This document shows, one piece after another, positions 1-6,452 of a stretch of 10,608 nt of DNA. Position 1 is the first letter of the stretch; every line of letters starts with the position of its first letter. The position numbers were made by a program, and so were the translations under genes. The notes beneath the pieces are model-generated. The model was not told the origin of the DNA. It made no database searches and saw only the letters and a program-made list of their open reading frames with translations. Where the stretch lies: contig JACCXP010000023.1 in NCBI GenBank assembly GCA_013696905.1, forward strand, positions 1 to 10,608. Direction: 5' to 3'. The stretch is from Thermoleophilaceae bacterium (GTDB taxonomy: Bacteria; Actinomycetota; Thermoleophilia; Solirubrobacterales; Thermoleophilaceae).

Positions 1-2
1 AA

Positions 3-458
3 ATGAAAGCGGCGTGGAAGGCGCATCGGGCAGACGGCGTACCGCGCAGGCTCGTCGCTCCGACAAGCCGCGCGCTCAAGGTCCTCACGCGAGCAGCCAA
101 GGCCCACAACCGAGGCAGGACTCGCAACGCAGCCCTCGACGTGACCCAATCCGCCCTCGACCTCCAGCTGCGTTACCAGCCGCAGGCCGAGATCGACCGC
201 GCCCGCTTCGACCTCTGGACCCGCCAGGTCGGCGTGGACGCGGCGGCACGCAACCGCGCGGCGGTCAGCGGCGACGTCGCCACCCTGGAATGGATTCGGG
301 ACCGGATCGCACGCACCACCGACAGCGTGGCCGTCACCCGCATCGACACCCAGCTCGAGGAGCTCCGTGGGAAGGTGGCTGACAACGACCTACCCGCCGC
401 CGCCAAGACGGGCACCGCCCTCCGAAGGGTGCTCGCACGCGCCGGTGTGACGCATTGA
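3..458 (+). CDS. Hypothetical helical protein, probably the C-terminal part of a longer gene
   Basis: I do not recognise this gene with certainty. The frame is open from the window edge to a TGA at 456-458. The first ATG lies at base 3, so neither a ribosome binding site nor the true start can be checked, and the gene probably begins upstream. The readable 151 residues are rich in Ala, Arg and Asp and look entirely helical. A conserved-looking core (about residues 40-100) reads ALDVTQSALDLQLRYQ, then EIDRARFDLWTRQ, then DVATLEWIRDRI. Codons are strongly GC-ending in this frame, as expected for a real gene here. I see no membrane segment, no cysteine and no known catalytic motif in the visible part. 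A secreted or periplasmic helical-bundle protein whose signal peptide lies outside the window is one possibility, but this is a guess. Confidence 0.5.
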   Translation: MKAAWKAHRADGVPRRLVAPTSRALKVLTRAAKAHNRGRTRNAALDVTQSALDLQLRYQPQAEIDRARFDLWTRQVGVDAAARNRAAVSGDVATLEWIRDRIARTTDSVAVTRIDTQLEELRGKVADNDLPAAAKTGTALRRVLARAGVTH

Positions 459-707
459 CAGACACCTAGCCCCATTCCACGTAAGCAACAGCGGACCCGC
501 TATCCGTTGCATCACGACGCGGAGAAGTCCTCTTCGCACGCGGAGGCTCGCTTTCGCGTTCGGGGCGCGAACCGATCGCGCTCGAGTGGTGAGCGCCGGT
601 GCGAAGCAGACGGCTCGCGGCCTCAGGGTCTCGTGGTTTCGGAGGCGGTCAGGACGCCGCGCGTGCGCTGCGGTGGTCAGCGGCCGCGAGCTTGTCGTGC
701 GGCAGGC
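459..707. other. Gene-free stretch beside a pseudogene
   Basis: No convincing gene was found here on either strand. The open frames that cross it have composition typical of antisense shadows (Arg/Ser/Pro-rich, no recognisable motif). No tRNA arms and no strong hairpin are evident. With the degraded dehydrogenase that follows, this looks like a decaying region between the left-edge gene and the DUF5519 gene. Confidence 0.4.
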
Positions 708-1048
708 TTACGAGTCGGAGCCGTGGCCGCGGTCGTCGGTGATCTCGACGGTCACCCACAGCGCGCCGAAGAGGTTCGTCTCGATCTGCGCGCGCACCTG
801 CTCCTCGCTGACCTCCTCGATCGATCCGAACAGCCCGTAGCCGGCGTTGTTGACGACCACGTCGAGGCGGCCTCGTGAGCATGCGCGACCGCGTCGTACA
901 CGGCCCTCCTGTCGGTCACGTCGAGCGCGACAGGCAGCGCGTCCTCCTCGCCGTACTTCTCAGCAAGGTCGGCCACGCTGTCGGCGTTGCGGGCAGTGGC
1001 TGCGACCTTGTCGCCGCGCTCGAGCGCCGCCTCGGCCCAGTTGTGCGC
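708..1048 (-). pseudogene. Short-chain dehydrogenase/reductase remnant (frameshifted, truncated at both ends)
   Basis: Two minus-strand frames together read as the middle of a classical SDR enzyme (NAD(P)-dependent Rossmann-fold oxidoreductase). From about 1048 down to 872 one frame gives AEAALERGDKVAATARN, then a stretch ending ALPVALDVTDRRAV. This is the region after the missing glycine motif, running to the adenine-ring-binding Asp-Val. At about 869 the reading jumps to another frame: RLDVVVNNAGYGLFGSIEEV, then an ETNLFGALWVT segment. This holds the SDR signature NNAG. It then loses similarity and stops with TAA at 708-710. The usual GFG before RLD is missing, consistent with a deletion of a few bases (not a multiple of three) near 870. 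The N-terminal TGxxxGxG motif and the YxxxK catalytic half are absent, so no active enzyme can be made. A sequencing error could explain the frameshift but not the two truncations. Confidence 0.8.
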
Positions 1049-1076
1049 GCCAGTTCCCCGTGACGGCGATTGGGGC

Positions 1077-1107
1077 TTGACTTGAAGCCAACTTGAAGTT
1101 GTACGGT
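1077..1107 (+). promoter_or_regulatory. Candidate promoter with 11-bp-period direct repeat ahead of the DUF5519 gene
   Basis: A TTGACT box at 1077-1082 is a good -35. TTGTAC at 1099-1104 (16-bp spacer) or TACGGT at 1102-1107 (19-bp spacer) could be the -10. Two exact copies of ACTTGAAG lie at 1080-1087 and 1091-1098, giving an 11-bp period, about one helical turn, inside the spacer. Tandem half-sites of this period are typical of OmpR-family response regulators. A long spacer would instead suit a MerR-type activator, but MerR operators are usually inverted rather than direct repeats. No such regulator gene is in the window. The DUF5519 start codon lies about 40 bases downstream. Confidence 0.45.
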
Positions 1108-1146
1108 CGGGCTCGCGGTCACCCATCAAGCCCCGAGGAGGCACCC

Positions 1147-1494
1147 ATGACGAGGACGCAGACAGCGAGTGAGCAGATCACCGAGGAGGTCACGTCCTGG
1201 CCGGGCGTCGAGGCGGGAACGGGCGCGCGCGGAGAGTTCGCCTTCAGGCTGGGGCGGCGGGAGATCGGCCACCTGCACGGGGACCACGTCCTCCATACCG
1301 GCTTTCCGAAGGCCGTATGGCACGAGCTCTACGAGCAGGGCCGGATCGACTACCACCCGGTCTTCCCCGGCAAGCCGGGCTACGCGGCCCGCAGGATCGA
1401 GACGGACGACGACGTCCGCGACGCGATCGTGCTGCTGCAGCTCAACTACGACCGCTCGGTCGCCCGCCACGGCCTTCCGTCGAAGGTGGGCTGA
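1147..1494 (+). CDS. Luciferase-domain family protein (DUF5519-like)
   Basis: The protein has 115 residues. The ATG at 1147 is chosen because GAGGAGG (1134-1140) sits at ideal spacing before it; a longer frame upstream has no such support. The core reads VTSWPGVEAGTG, then GRREIGHLHGDHVLHTGFP, then a VWHELYEQGRI segment and HPVFPGKPG, ending in a helical LLQLNYDRSVARHG. This matches my recollection of the small actinobacterial 'luciferase family' proteins (DUF5519), which have a HxHGxxH-type histidine cluster (here HLHGDH) and an HPVFPGKPG motif. The name comes from a domain seen in some eukaryotic luciferases; the bacterial proteins have no established reaction, and light emission should not be assumed. 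No signal peptide or membrane segment is seen, so it is probably cytoplasmic. The last 49 bases overlap the 3' end of the convergent monooxygenase gene. Confidence 0.78.
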   Translation: MTRTQTASEQITEEVTSWPGVEAGTGARGEFAFRLGRREIGHLHGDHVLHTGFPKAVWHELYEQGRIDYHPVFPGKPGYAARRIETDDDVRDAIVLLQLNYDRSVARHGLPSKVG

Positions 1495-2750
1495 CCCGCT
1501 GGCTCCATCGCCTTCGGCGTGCGGACGTGCTCTGGCAGCACGCCCACGCCGACCAGGCGGGCCGGCAGCCGCCGCACGAAGCCGAGCCGGGCGAGCCGGC
1601 GGAGCGGACTCGAAGTCGGGTCGACAGCCCGTCCCTGGAGCACGGGCCCGAGCAAACGGGCCTGGACGATGCGCTGAAAGCCTTGAGTCACGACTGTCGG
1701 CAGCCAGCGGCGCCACTGCACCCGCCGCAGGTCTCGTTCCGAGACCGCTCCCGCGCCCAGCGGCTCGGCGAGCAGGTTCGCCGCCGCCACAGCGTCCTGG
1801 ATCGCGAGGTTTATGCCGATTCCGCCGACGGGCGACATGGCGTGCGCCGCGTCGCCGATCAGCAGCAGGCCCGGCAGGTACCAGCGCCTCAGCCGATTCA
1901 CCTGTACCTCGAGTGACTTGACGTCTGCCCAGCTCCGAAGCTCGCCCACGCGGTCGCCGAGGAATGGCATCAGCTTGGCCAGTGAGTCGCGCAGGATCTC
2001 GACGTCCTGCCGTCGCAGCTCGGCGTCCGAGCCCTTGGGGATGGCGAACGCGGCCTGCCAGTAGTCGCCCCGGTCGATCATCGCCACGAAGCGCCCGCTC
2101 GAGATCCGCCCGAACAGTCCCTTGCGGTCCGACGAGCGACGGGAGATCCGAAACCAAAGGATGTCCATCGGCGCCCCGTAGCCGACCGGTGTCAGCCCGA
2201 CGGCGCGCCTGACGTCAGAGTCGCGACCGTCGGTAGCGACCGTGAGCGTCGCGGCGACCTCGCGCGGTCCATCCGGTCCGCGATAGCGCAGGCCCGTCAC
2301 ACGTCGGCCGCGGCGCGTCACGCCGAGCACCTCGGCGCCCATGAGAAGCCTGAAGCCGGGGTACTTCTTGGCCTCGTCGGTCACGAAGTCGAGGAAGTCC
2401 CACTGCGGCACGAAGGCGATGTAGGGGTGCTTGACTGCGAGCTCGCGGAAGTCGGCCAGCACGGCGGTCGCGGAGTCGAACACGGCCTCGAGCCGGTCGA
2501 TCCGCTGTTGCGGGATCGCCGAGAACGCGTCGAGCAGTCCAAGCTCCTCGATGACCTCGATCGTGGAGGGGTGGATCGTGTCGCCACGGAAGTCGCGGAA
2601 GAAGTCGTCGTGCTTCTCGAGCACCAGGACGTCGACGCCGGCGCGGGCGAGCAGGAGGCCGAGCATCGCCCCCGCCGGTCCGCACCCCGCGATGCAGCAC
2701 GTGACTGCCTCGGTCTGGACGCCGGCGTCTCGAGTGGGCGCGCTAGTCAT
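1446..2750 (-). CDS. FAD-dependent aromatic-type monooxygenase (PHBH/UbiH fold)
   Basis: A 434-residue flavoprotein of the class A hydroxylase group, which uses NAD(P)H and O2 to hydroxylate small, often aromatic, substrates. The N-terminal dinucleotide fold shows GxGxxG (Gly22, Gly24, Gly27: CCIAGCGPAGAMLG) and the ribose-binding acid in VLVLEKH (Glu45). The middle has the DG motif (Asp174-Gly175, ATDGRDSDVRRAVG). The FAD phosphate motif GDAAH is at residues 299-303, followed by GGIGINLAIQDAV. The start is ATG at 2748-2750, because AGGAGGG lies just upstream; an in-frame ATG at 2768 lacks such a site. The natural C-terminus of relatives usually ends near the PEHVRTP motif. Here about 20 more residues run into the 3' end of the DUF5519 gene. 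The substrate cannot be read from sequence. A divergent TetR gene with a shared operator suggests induction by a small hydrophobic compound and a role in its breakdown or detoxification. Confidence 0.88.
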   Translation of the reverse strand: MTSAPTRDAGVQTEAVTCCIAGCGPAGAMLGLLLARAGVDVLVLEKHDDFFRDFRGDTIHPSTIEVIEELGLLDAFSAIPQQRIDRLEAVFDSATAVLADFRELAVKHPYIAFVPQWDFLDFVTDEAKKYPGFRLLMGAEVLGVTRRGRRVTGLRYRGPDGPREVAATLTVATDGRDSDVRRAVGLTPVGYGAPMDILWFRISRRSSDRKGLFGRISSGRFVAMIDRGDYWQAAFAIPKGSDAELRRQDVEILRDSLAKLMPFLGDRVGELRSWADVKSLEVQVNRLRRWYLPGLLLIGDAAHAMSPVGGIGINLAIQDAVAAANLLAEPLGAGAVSERDLRRVQWRRWLPTVVTQGFQRIVQARLLGPVLQGRAVDPTSSPLRRLARLGFVRRLPARLVGVGVLPEHVRTPKAMEPAGQPTFDGRPWRATERS

Positions 2751-2760
2751 CGACCCTCCT

Positions 2761-2782
2761 CTATTCATTGCCTGGTGAATAG
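2761..2782. promoter_or_regulatory. Palindromic operator, probably bound by the adjacent TetR regulator
   Basis: Perfect inverted repeat with arms CTATTCA (2761-2767) and TGAATAG (2776-2782) around an 8-base centre, 22 bp in all. It lies in the 68-base space between the divergent monooxygenase and tetR genes and spans the predicted transcription start of the monooxygenase. It also includes the AT-rich bases just upstream of the monooxygenase ribosome binding site. Length, symmetry and position are typical of TetR-family operators, so autoregulation plus control of the oxygenase is the natural reading. The inference rests on position and symmetry only. Confidence 0.65.
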
Positions 2783-2783
2783 C

Positions 2784-2812
2784 ACCCTAATAGCTCGGGC
2801 GCTAGATTTCAA
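2784..2812 (-). promoter_or_regulatory. Promoter for the FAD monooxygenase gene
   Basis: Read on the minus strand, TTGAAA (2807-2812) and TAGGGT (2784-2789) are separated by exactly 17 bases. The -35 is near consensus and the -10 is weaker. Transcription would start around 2777, inside the palindrome at 2761-2782, so a repressor bound there would block initiation. The -35 lies only a few bases upstream of the tetR start codon, so the tetR promoter must also lie within this short space. Confidence 0.5.
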
Positions 2813-2818
2813 CAACGG

Positions 2819-3439
2819 ATGAAAAACTCTTCCGACACCTCCATGGGGCCGGGCCGGCGAGCCGGCCGCTCGACCAGCCGGAACGACATCCTCGAGGCGG
2901 CGCGGGCGCGCTTCGCCCGCCATGGCTATGTCGGCACGACCGTGCGCGCGGTCGCCGTCGACGCGCGGGTCGACGCCGCGCTCGTGCACTACTTCTTCGG
3001 GACCAAGACGTCCCTCTTCGCCGCCGCGATGGCGCTCCCGGTGAACCCCGCCGACGTGCTCGCCGGCGTGCTGACCGACGGAGTCGAGGACCTGGGCGAG
3101 CGACTCGCGCGCGCCTTCCTTCGCATCTGGGACGACCCCGCGGCGGGCGCACCGTTGGTGGGGCTCGTGCGCTCGGCCGCGAGCCACGATGAGGCCGCGA
3201 CGATGCTGCGGGAGTTCGCCGGGCAGGAGATGCTCGCCCGCCTCGCCGGTGCCCTCGACGACCCACGCGCCGAGTTGCGCGCGACGCTCGTCGGCGCTCA
3301 GCTCCTGGGCGTCGCCATGGGGCGCTACGTCTTGCGCATCGAGCCGCTCGCCTCGGCCAATCACGACACGCTCGCGAGCGCCCTCGCACCCACGCTCCAG
3401 CGCTACCTCACCGGGGAGCTCTCACCACGCGACGCGTAG
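2819..3439 (+). CDS. TetR-family transcriptional regulator
   Basis: The protein has 206 residues, the usual TetR size. The N-terminal DNA-binding domain covers about residues 20-70: RNDILEAARARFARHGY, then TTVRAVAVDARV, then the recognition helix and tail ALVHYFFGTKTSLFAAAM. The rest is a helical ligand-binding and dimerisation domain (VEDLGERLARAFLRIWDDP, and GAQLLGVAMGRYVLRIEPLA near the end), of the type common in actinobacterial TetR proteins (TetR_C_17-like, from memory). The start is uncertain: ATG 2819 and ATG 2843 are both in frame and neither has a good Shine-Dalgarno site; 2819 is kept as the longer choice. It is divergent from the FAD monooxygenase and shares with it a palindrome at 2761-2782. 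The likely role is a local repressor released by a substrate of the oxygenase. The ligand is unknown. Confidence 0.9.
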   Translation: MKNSSDTSMGPGRRAGRSTSRNDILEAARARFARHGYVGTTVRAVAVDARVDAALVHYFFGTKTSLFAAAMALPVNPADVLAGVLTDGVEDLGERLARAFLRIWDDPAAGAPLVGLVRSAASHDEAATMLREFAGQEMLARLAGALDDPRAELRATLVGAQLLGVAMGRYVLRIEPLASANHDTLASALAPTLQRYLTGELSPRDA

Positions 3440-3455
3440 CCGGCAGCCGGCGAGC

Positions 3456-3481
3456 GTGGAATCGCCACTCGGCGATCTCAC
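3456..3481. terminator. Hairpin between tetR and the sigma factor gene (possible terminator)
   Basis: ATCGCC (3461-3466) and GGCGAT (3471-3476) form a perfect 6-bp stem with a 4-base loop. With one mismatch and one G-U pair the stem extends to 11 positions (3456-3466 with 3471-3481). It sits 17 bases after the tetR stop. No U-run follows, so it would be a U-less terminator, common in high-GC actinobacteria, or simply an operator-like inverted repeat ahead of the sigma factor gene. Confidence 0.35.
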
Positions 3482-3512
3482 GACGCGGCCGAGATGGCCG
3501 TCTTACGTAGGT

Positions 3513-4034
3513 ATGCAAGCGCGCACACGATCGATCGCCACGACCACCCGCCACCCTCTCGGGCTGCCGCCCTTCGCGCGCGTCGTAGAAGACCACGGCC
3601 CGGCGCTGCTGCGCTTCTGCGCGGCGCGGGTGGGGCACGAGCGGTCCGAGGACTGCTTCCAGGAGACGATGCTGGCGGCGCTGCGGGCGTATCGGGACGT
3701 GCATGACCCGAGTGCGATCCGTACGTGGTTGTTCTCGATCGCGGCCCGCAAGGCGATCGACGCCCACCGGGCCTCGGCACGGCTCCACCAGCCGACCGAC
3801 GACATCGAAGCGATCGCCGTCGGCGAGGATCCGGCCGTGCGCGACGAAGCGCTGTGGGACGACGTCCGGAGCCTGCCGGACAAGCAAGGCCGAGCCGTGA
3901 CCCTGCGCTACCGAGCCGACCTGACCTACGCCGAGATCGCGCAGGTCATGGAGACAAGCGAGCCCGCGGCCCGCCGCAACGTCTTCGAAGGCCTCAAACG
4001 ACTCCGGAAGGACACCGACCATGCCCGAACGTGA
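3513..4034 (+). CDS. ECF-like RNA polymerase sigma-70 family factor
   Basis: The protein has 173 residues. Sigma region 2 spans about residues 22-86 (ARVVEDHGPALLRFCAARVG, then EDCFQETMLAALRAYRDV, then IRTWLFSIAARKAIDAHR). Region 4 spans about 118-168 (SLPDKQGRAVTLRYRADLTY, then a helix-turn-helix AEIAQVMETSEPAARRNVFE and GLKRLRKD). Regions 1 and 3 are absent, as in ECF factors, so it should direct RNA polymerase to a small set of promoters. ATG 3513 is chosen as the start nearest to region 2; an in-frame GTG at 3456 is possible, and neither has a strong ribosome binding site. The 3' end overlaps the alkyltransferase gene by 14 bases (4021-4034), implying co-translation. No separate anti-sigma gene follows. 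The pairing hints that the factor serves DNA alkylation repair; this is inference. Confidence 0.88.
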   Translation: MQARTRSIATTTRHPLGLPPFARVVEDHGPALLRFCAARVGHERSEDCFQETMLAALRAYRDVHDPSAIRTWLFSIAARKAIDAHRASARLHQPTDDIEAIAVGEDPAVRDEALWDDVRSLPDKQGRAVTLRYRADLTYAEIAQVMETSEPAARRNVFEGLKRLRKDTDHART

Positions 4035-4644
4035 CTTGAAGCAAGTGGAAGCGGTCCTCAGCGGCCGTCCGGCCCCCGACCCGGCCGCCTGGCGGCGCGT
4101 CCGCGCCGAGCTCGCGAGCCGCGCCGGGGCGGAAGGCCTGGTCGACGTCGCGTTCGAGCGCCACGACTCGCCGCTCGGATCGATCCTGATCGGGGCCACC
4201 CACGAGGGCCTCGTCCGCATCGGGCTGCCCACCGAGGACGAGGACGAGGTGCTTGCCGAGCTCGCCCGCCGCATCTCGGTGCGTGTGCTCGGCGCGCCGC
4301 GCGGCAGCGTCACCGAGGCCCGCCGCCAACTCGACGAGTACTTCGACGGCCGCCGCACCAGCTTCGCGCTGCCGCTCGACTGGCAGCTCACGCGGGGCTT
4401 CCGTCGCGACGTCCTGCGCGCGACCGCGCAGATCCCGTACGGGCGGACGGCTTCCTATCGGGAAGTCGCGACGCAGGCCGGCCGCCCCGCGGCGGTTCGC
4501 GCCGCCGGCACGGCCCTTGCGACCAACCCGCTGCCGATCGTGGTGCCCTGCCACCGCGTACTGCGCACAGGTGGCGCGATCGGCTCCTACCGCGGCGGCG
4601 CTGAGGCCAAAGCTCGGCTGCTCGACCTAGAGCACTCGGCCTGA
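4021..4644 (+). CDS. ogt: Methylated-DNA--protein-cysteine S-methyltransferase with N-terminal extension
   Basis: A 207-residue suicide repair protein that transfers an alkyl group from O6-alkylguanine (and O4-alkylthymine) to its own cysteine. The catalytic PCHRV motif is at residues 176-180, with Cys177 as acceptor. It is preceded by the DNA-binding helix region (GFRRDVLRATAQIPYGRTAS, then YREVATQAGRPAAVRAAG), which contains the arginine-finger segment, and followed by GSYRGGAEAKARLL. The N-terminal ribonuclease-H-like domain starts near residue 41 (DVAFERHDSPLGSILIGAT). Residues 1-38 are extra compared with the usual 160-175-residue Ogt: a charged helix-like stretch, LKQVEAVLSGRPAPD then WRRVRAELASRAG. 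The ATG at 4021 lies inside the sigma factor gene, so translation is probably coupled. The stop is only 9 bases from the convergent pyrophosphatase stop, and no obvious terminator lies between them. Confidence 0.92.
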   Translation: MPERDLKQVEAVLSGRPAPDPAAWRRVRAELASRAGAEGLVDVAFERHDSPLGSILIGATHEGLVRIGLPTEDEDEVLAELARRISVRVLGAPRGSVTEARRQLDEYFDGRRTSFALPLDWQLTRGFRRDVLRATAQIPYGRTASYREVATQAGRPAAVRAAGTALATNPLPIVVPCHRVLRTGGAIGSYRGGAEAKARLLDLEHSA

Positions 4645-4653
4645 GCGATCGCG

Positions 4654-6276
4654 TCAGTAGGCGGCGAGCAGCTTCGGCGCGACCTGCTTCTTGCGGCTCA
4701 TGACCCCGGGCAGATCGAGCACGCCGTCGAGGCTCTCCACCGCGAAGGCCCGCTCGACCGGGGCCCTGTTGCCCGCCACCAGGAGCTGGGTGCCCTTGGA
4801 CGCGATGTCGGTGACCATCAGCGCGAAGAGGGCATAGCCCCGGCTCAGGCGCAGCTCCTCGAGCGCCTCGAGCAGCTCGCTCGTGCGTTCGAGCAGCACC
4901 TGCCCAACCGTCTCGATCTGGGCGATGCAGATCGTCGCGTCCGAGCCGACCTCGTACTCCTTTGCATCGCGGTCGATGATCTCTCGCGCCGGCACGTCCG
5001 CGACGTCCGAGGAGGCCTCGAACATCGCGGTGCCGAACTCCGTCGCGTCGCACTGCAACAGCAGCTCGAGATAGCGAACCACCGCGTGGTCGCGGTCGGT
5101 CGTGGTCGGCGAGGAGAGGATGACCGTGTCCGAGAGGACCGCCGCGAGCAGCGCGGTCGCGGTGGTGGGCATCGGTTCCATCCCGTTGAGGCGAAAGCGC
5201 TCGACTACGAGCGTCGCGGTGCTGCCGATCGGGTCGAAGGTCGCTGTCACCGGAACGGTCGTCTCGACGGAGCCGATGTGGTGGTGGTCGAGGATCTCCA
5301 CGATCTCCGCGTCCTCCACCCCTGGCACGCTCTGAGCCGTCTCCGCGTGGTCCACGAGCAGCACGCGTCGCCGGCGCGGGTTGATCAGGCTGCGGCGGCT
5401 GACCATGCCGATCGGCGCGCGGGCCCCGTCCAGCACGACCGCCGCCCGGTAGTAGACCTCGAGCACCTGCTGGGTGAGCTCCGAGACGAGATCGTCGGGC
5501 TCGGCCGTCAGCGGATCTGAGGTCATGATCGTCCGGCACGGGACCGAGAGCTGGATCATGCGGCTCGTGACATAGGAGTCGAGCGGCGAGACGACGACCG
5601 CCGTGCCGCGCTCCTCGGCCAGGGCCAGCGTCCCGGCGTCCGGGACCACCCCATTGCTCAGCACGAGCAGTGCTGCGCCGATCTGGATCCCCTGGCGCTG
5701 CGCGTCGCGGCGATCGCCGACGACGACGATGTCGCCTGGCTTCATCAGCGCGCCCATCGTCGTCGCCTCCATCGAGACGACCCACAGCCGCCCGTCGACG
5801 GCGCGATCGTCGCCCGCGACGAGCTCGCCCCGCACCGTCTGGACGATCGCGCTGACGTTCACCGGCCGCTCGCTGAAGTCGGAGACGCCCTGGGACTCGC
5901 GGATGTAGCGGTGCGCCAGCCCCTTCTCGGTGACGAGCCCGACGAGCACTCCGGCGTCGTCGAGGATCGGCACGAGGTCGACGTTCTCGCGCGCCATCGT
6001 CAGGCCGACCTCGCGGATCGGCGTGTCCTGCGTCGCGGTCGTGTAGGCCTGATGCATGACGTCGCGCGCCCTCAGGTGTACGTGCGGCAGCAGCACCGGC
6101 GCCCTGGCGCCGCTGCGCTCGAGCGCCCACTCGGTCTGGGCGTTCGCGGCGCCGAGCCGCGCGGCGACGTAGTCGTTAGCGGGGTCGAGGCGCCGCTTGA
6201 GCTCGGCGTAGCCGATCGCGGACGCGACCGAGTCGAGGTCTGGGTTTCGATGTCCTGTGACGTATATGTCGGCCAA
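4654..6276 (-). CDS. ppaC: Manganese-dependent inorganic pyrophosphatase (family II) with CBS-DRTGG regulatory insert
   Basis: A 540-residue cytoplasmic enzyme that hydrolyses pyrophosphate to phosphate and so drives biosynthetic reactions. The DHH domain begins with GHRNPDLDSVASAIGYAELK (metal ligands His8, Asp12, Asp14). It continues after the insert with LLVDHAE (Asp309-His310) and the DHH signature LDHHHIG (Asp330, His331, His332). The C-terminal DHHA2 domain ends in SRKKQVAPKL (527-536), the substrate-binding arginine/lysine cluster. Two CBS motifs (about 66-120 and 246-303) flank a DRTGG-type domain (about 125-245). This is the layout of CBS-pyrophosphatases, which are inhibited by AMP/ADP and activated by ATP or diadenosine polyphosphates. 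The start is a TTG (6274-6276), supported by TAGGAG six bases upstream and by the exact N-terminal family motif. All catalytic residues I can identify are present, so it should be active. Confidence 0.95.
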   Translation of the reverse strand: MADIYVTGHRNPDLDSVASAIGYAELKRRLDPANDYVAARLGAANAQTEWALERSGARAPVLLPHVHLRARDVMHQAYTTATQDTPIREVGLTMARENVDLVPILDDAGVLVGLVTEKGLAHRYIRESQGVSDFSERPVNVSAIVQTVRGELVAGDDRAVDGRLWVVSMEATTMGALMKPGDIVVVGDRRDAQRQGIQIGAALLVLSNGVVPDAGTLALAEERGTAVVVSPLDSYVTSRMIQLSVPCRTIMTSDPLTAEPDDLVSELTQQVLEVYYRAAVVLDGARAPIGMVSRRSLINPRRRRVLLVDHAETAQSVPGVEDAEIVEILDHHHIGSVETTVPVTATFDPIGSTATLVVERFRLNGMEPMPTTATALLAAVLSDTVILSSPTTTDRDHAVVRYLELLLQCDATEFGTAMFEASSDVADVPAREIIDRDAKEYEVGSDATICIAQIETVGQVLLERTSELLEALEELRLSRGYALFALMVTDIASKGTQLLVAGNRAPVERAFAVESLDGVLDLPGVMSRKKQVAPKLLAAY

Positions 6277-6352
6277 GGCGGGCTCCTACGCCGGCGAGCA
6301 GAGACGCTAGTCGGTACCTGCCAGGCGGCGACCGCATTACCGCTCAAGCCAT

Positions 6353-6363
6353 AACCTCAGGTT
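6353..6363. promoter_or_regulatory. Short perfect palindrome in the divergent space before the small gene
   Basis: AACCT-C-AGGTT is a perfect 11-bp inverted repeat. It lies in the 176-base gap (6277-6452) between the divergent pyrophosphatase and the small gene at 6453. This gap must hold both promoters, but no clear -35/-10 pair stands out. A palindrome this short can arise by chance; its only support is its location. Confidence 0.2.
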
Positions 6364-6452
6364 CAGGGCGACCGCGCCAGGCTCGGCATTGAATACCGCC
6401 GATTTGCTGCAACTCTCTGTGTGCAAGCAACACTCGCGAAGAAGGGGATCAC

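Noticed and set aside
459..707. Possible tRNA or attachment site in the gene-free stretch
   Set aside because: No TPsiC-type arm, acceptor pairing or duplicated core could be found, and no integrase lies nearby.
1126..2157. Open frame of 343 codons on the minus strand
   Set aside because: It is a shadow of the FAD monooxygenase and DUF5519 genes: Arg/Ala/Pro-rich, no family motif, and it covers two well-supported genes in other frames.
3189..3512. N-terminal extension of the sigma factor frame into tetR
   Set aside because: Ser/Arg/Pro-rich shadow of tetR; sigma region 2 starts after residue 20 of the ATG 3513 product.
4032..4040. Another ACTTGAAG copy at the start of ogt
   Set aside because: A single copy inside coding sequence with no partner 11 bases away and no promoter elements; probably chance.
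4645..4652. GCGATCGC palindrome in the 9-base gap between convergent genes
   Set aside because: Too short to be a terminator stem with a loop; an 8-bp palindrome is expected by chance in a GC-rich window.
4388..6130. Open frame of 580 codons on the minus strand
   Set aside because: It lies in another frame of the pyrophosphatase gene, which has every catalytic motif; this frame is low-complexity Arg/Gly/Ala sequence typical of high-GC shadows.
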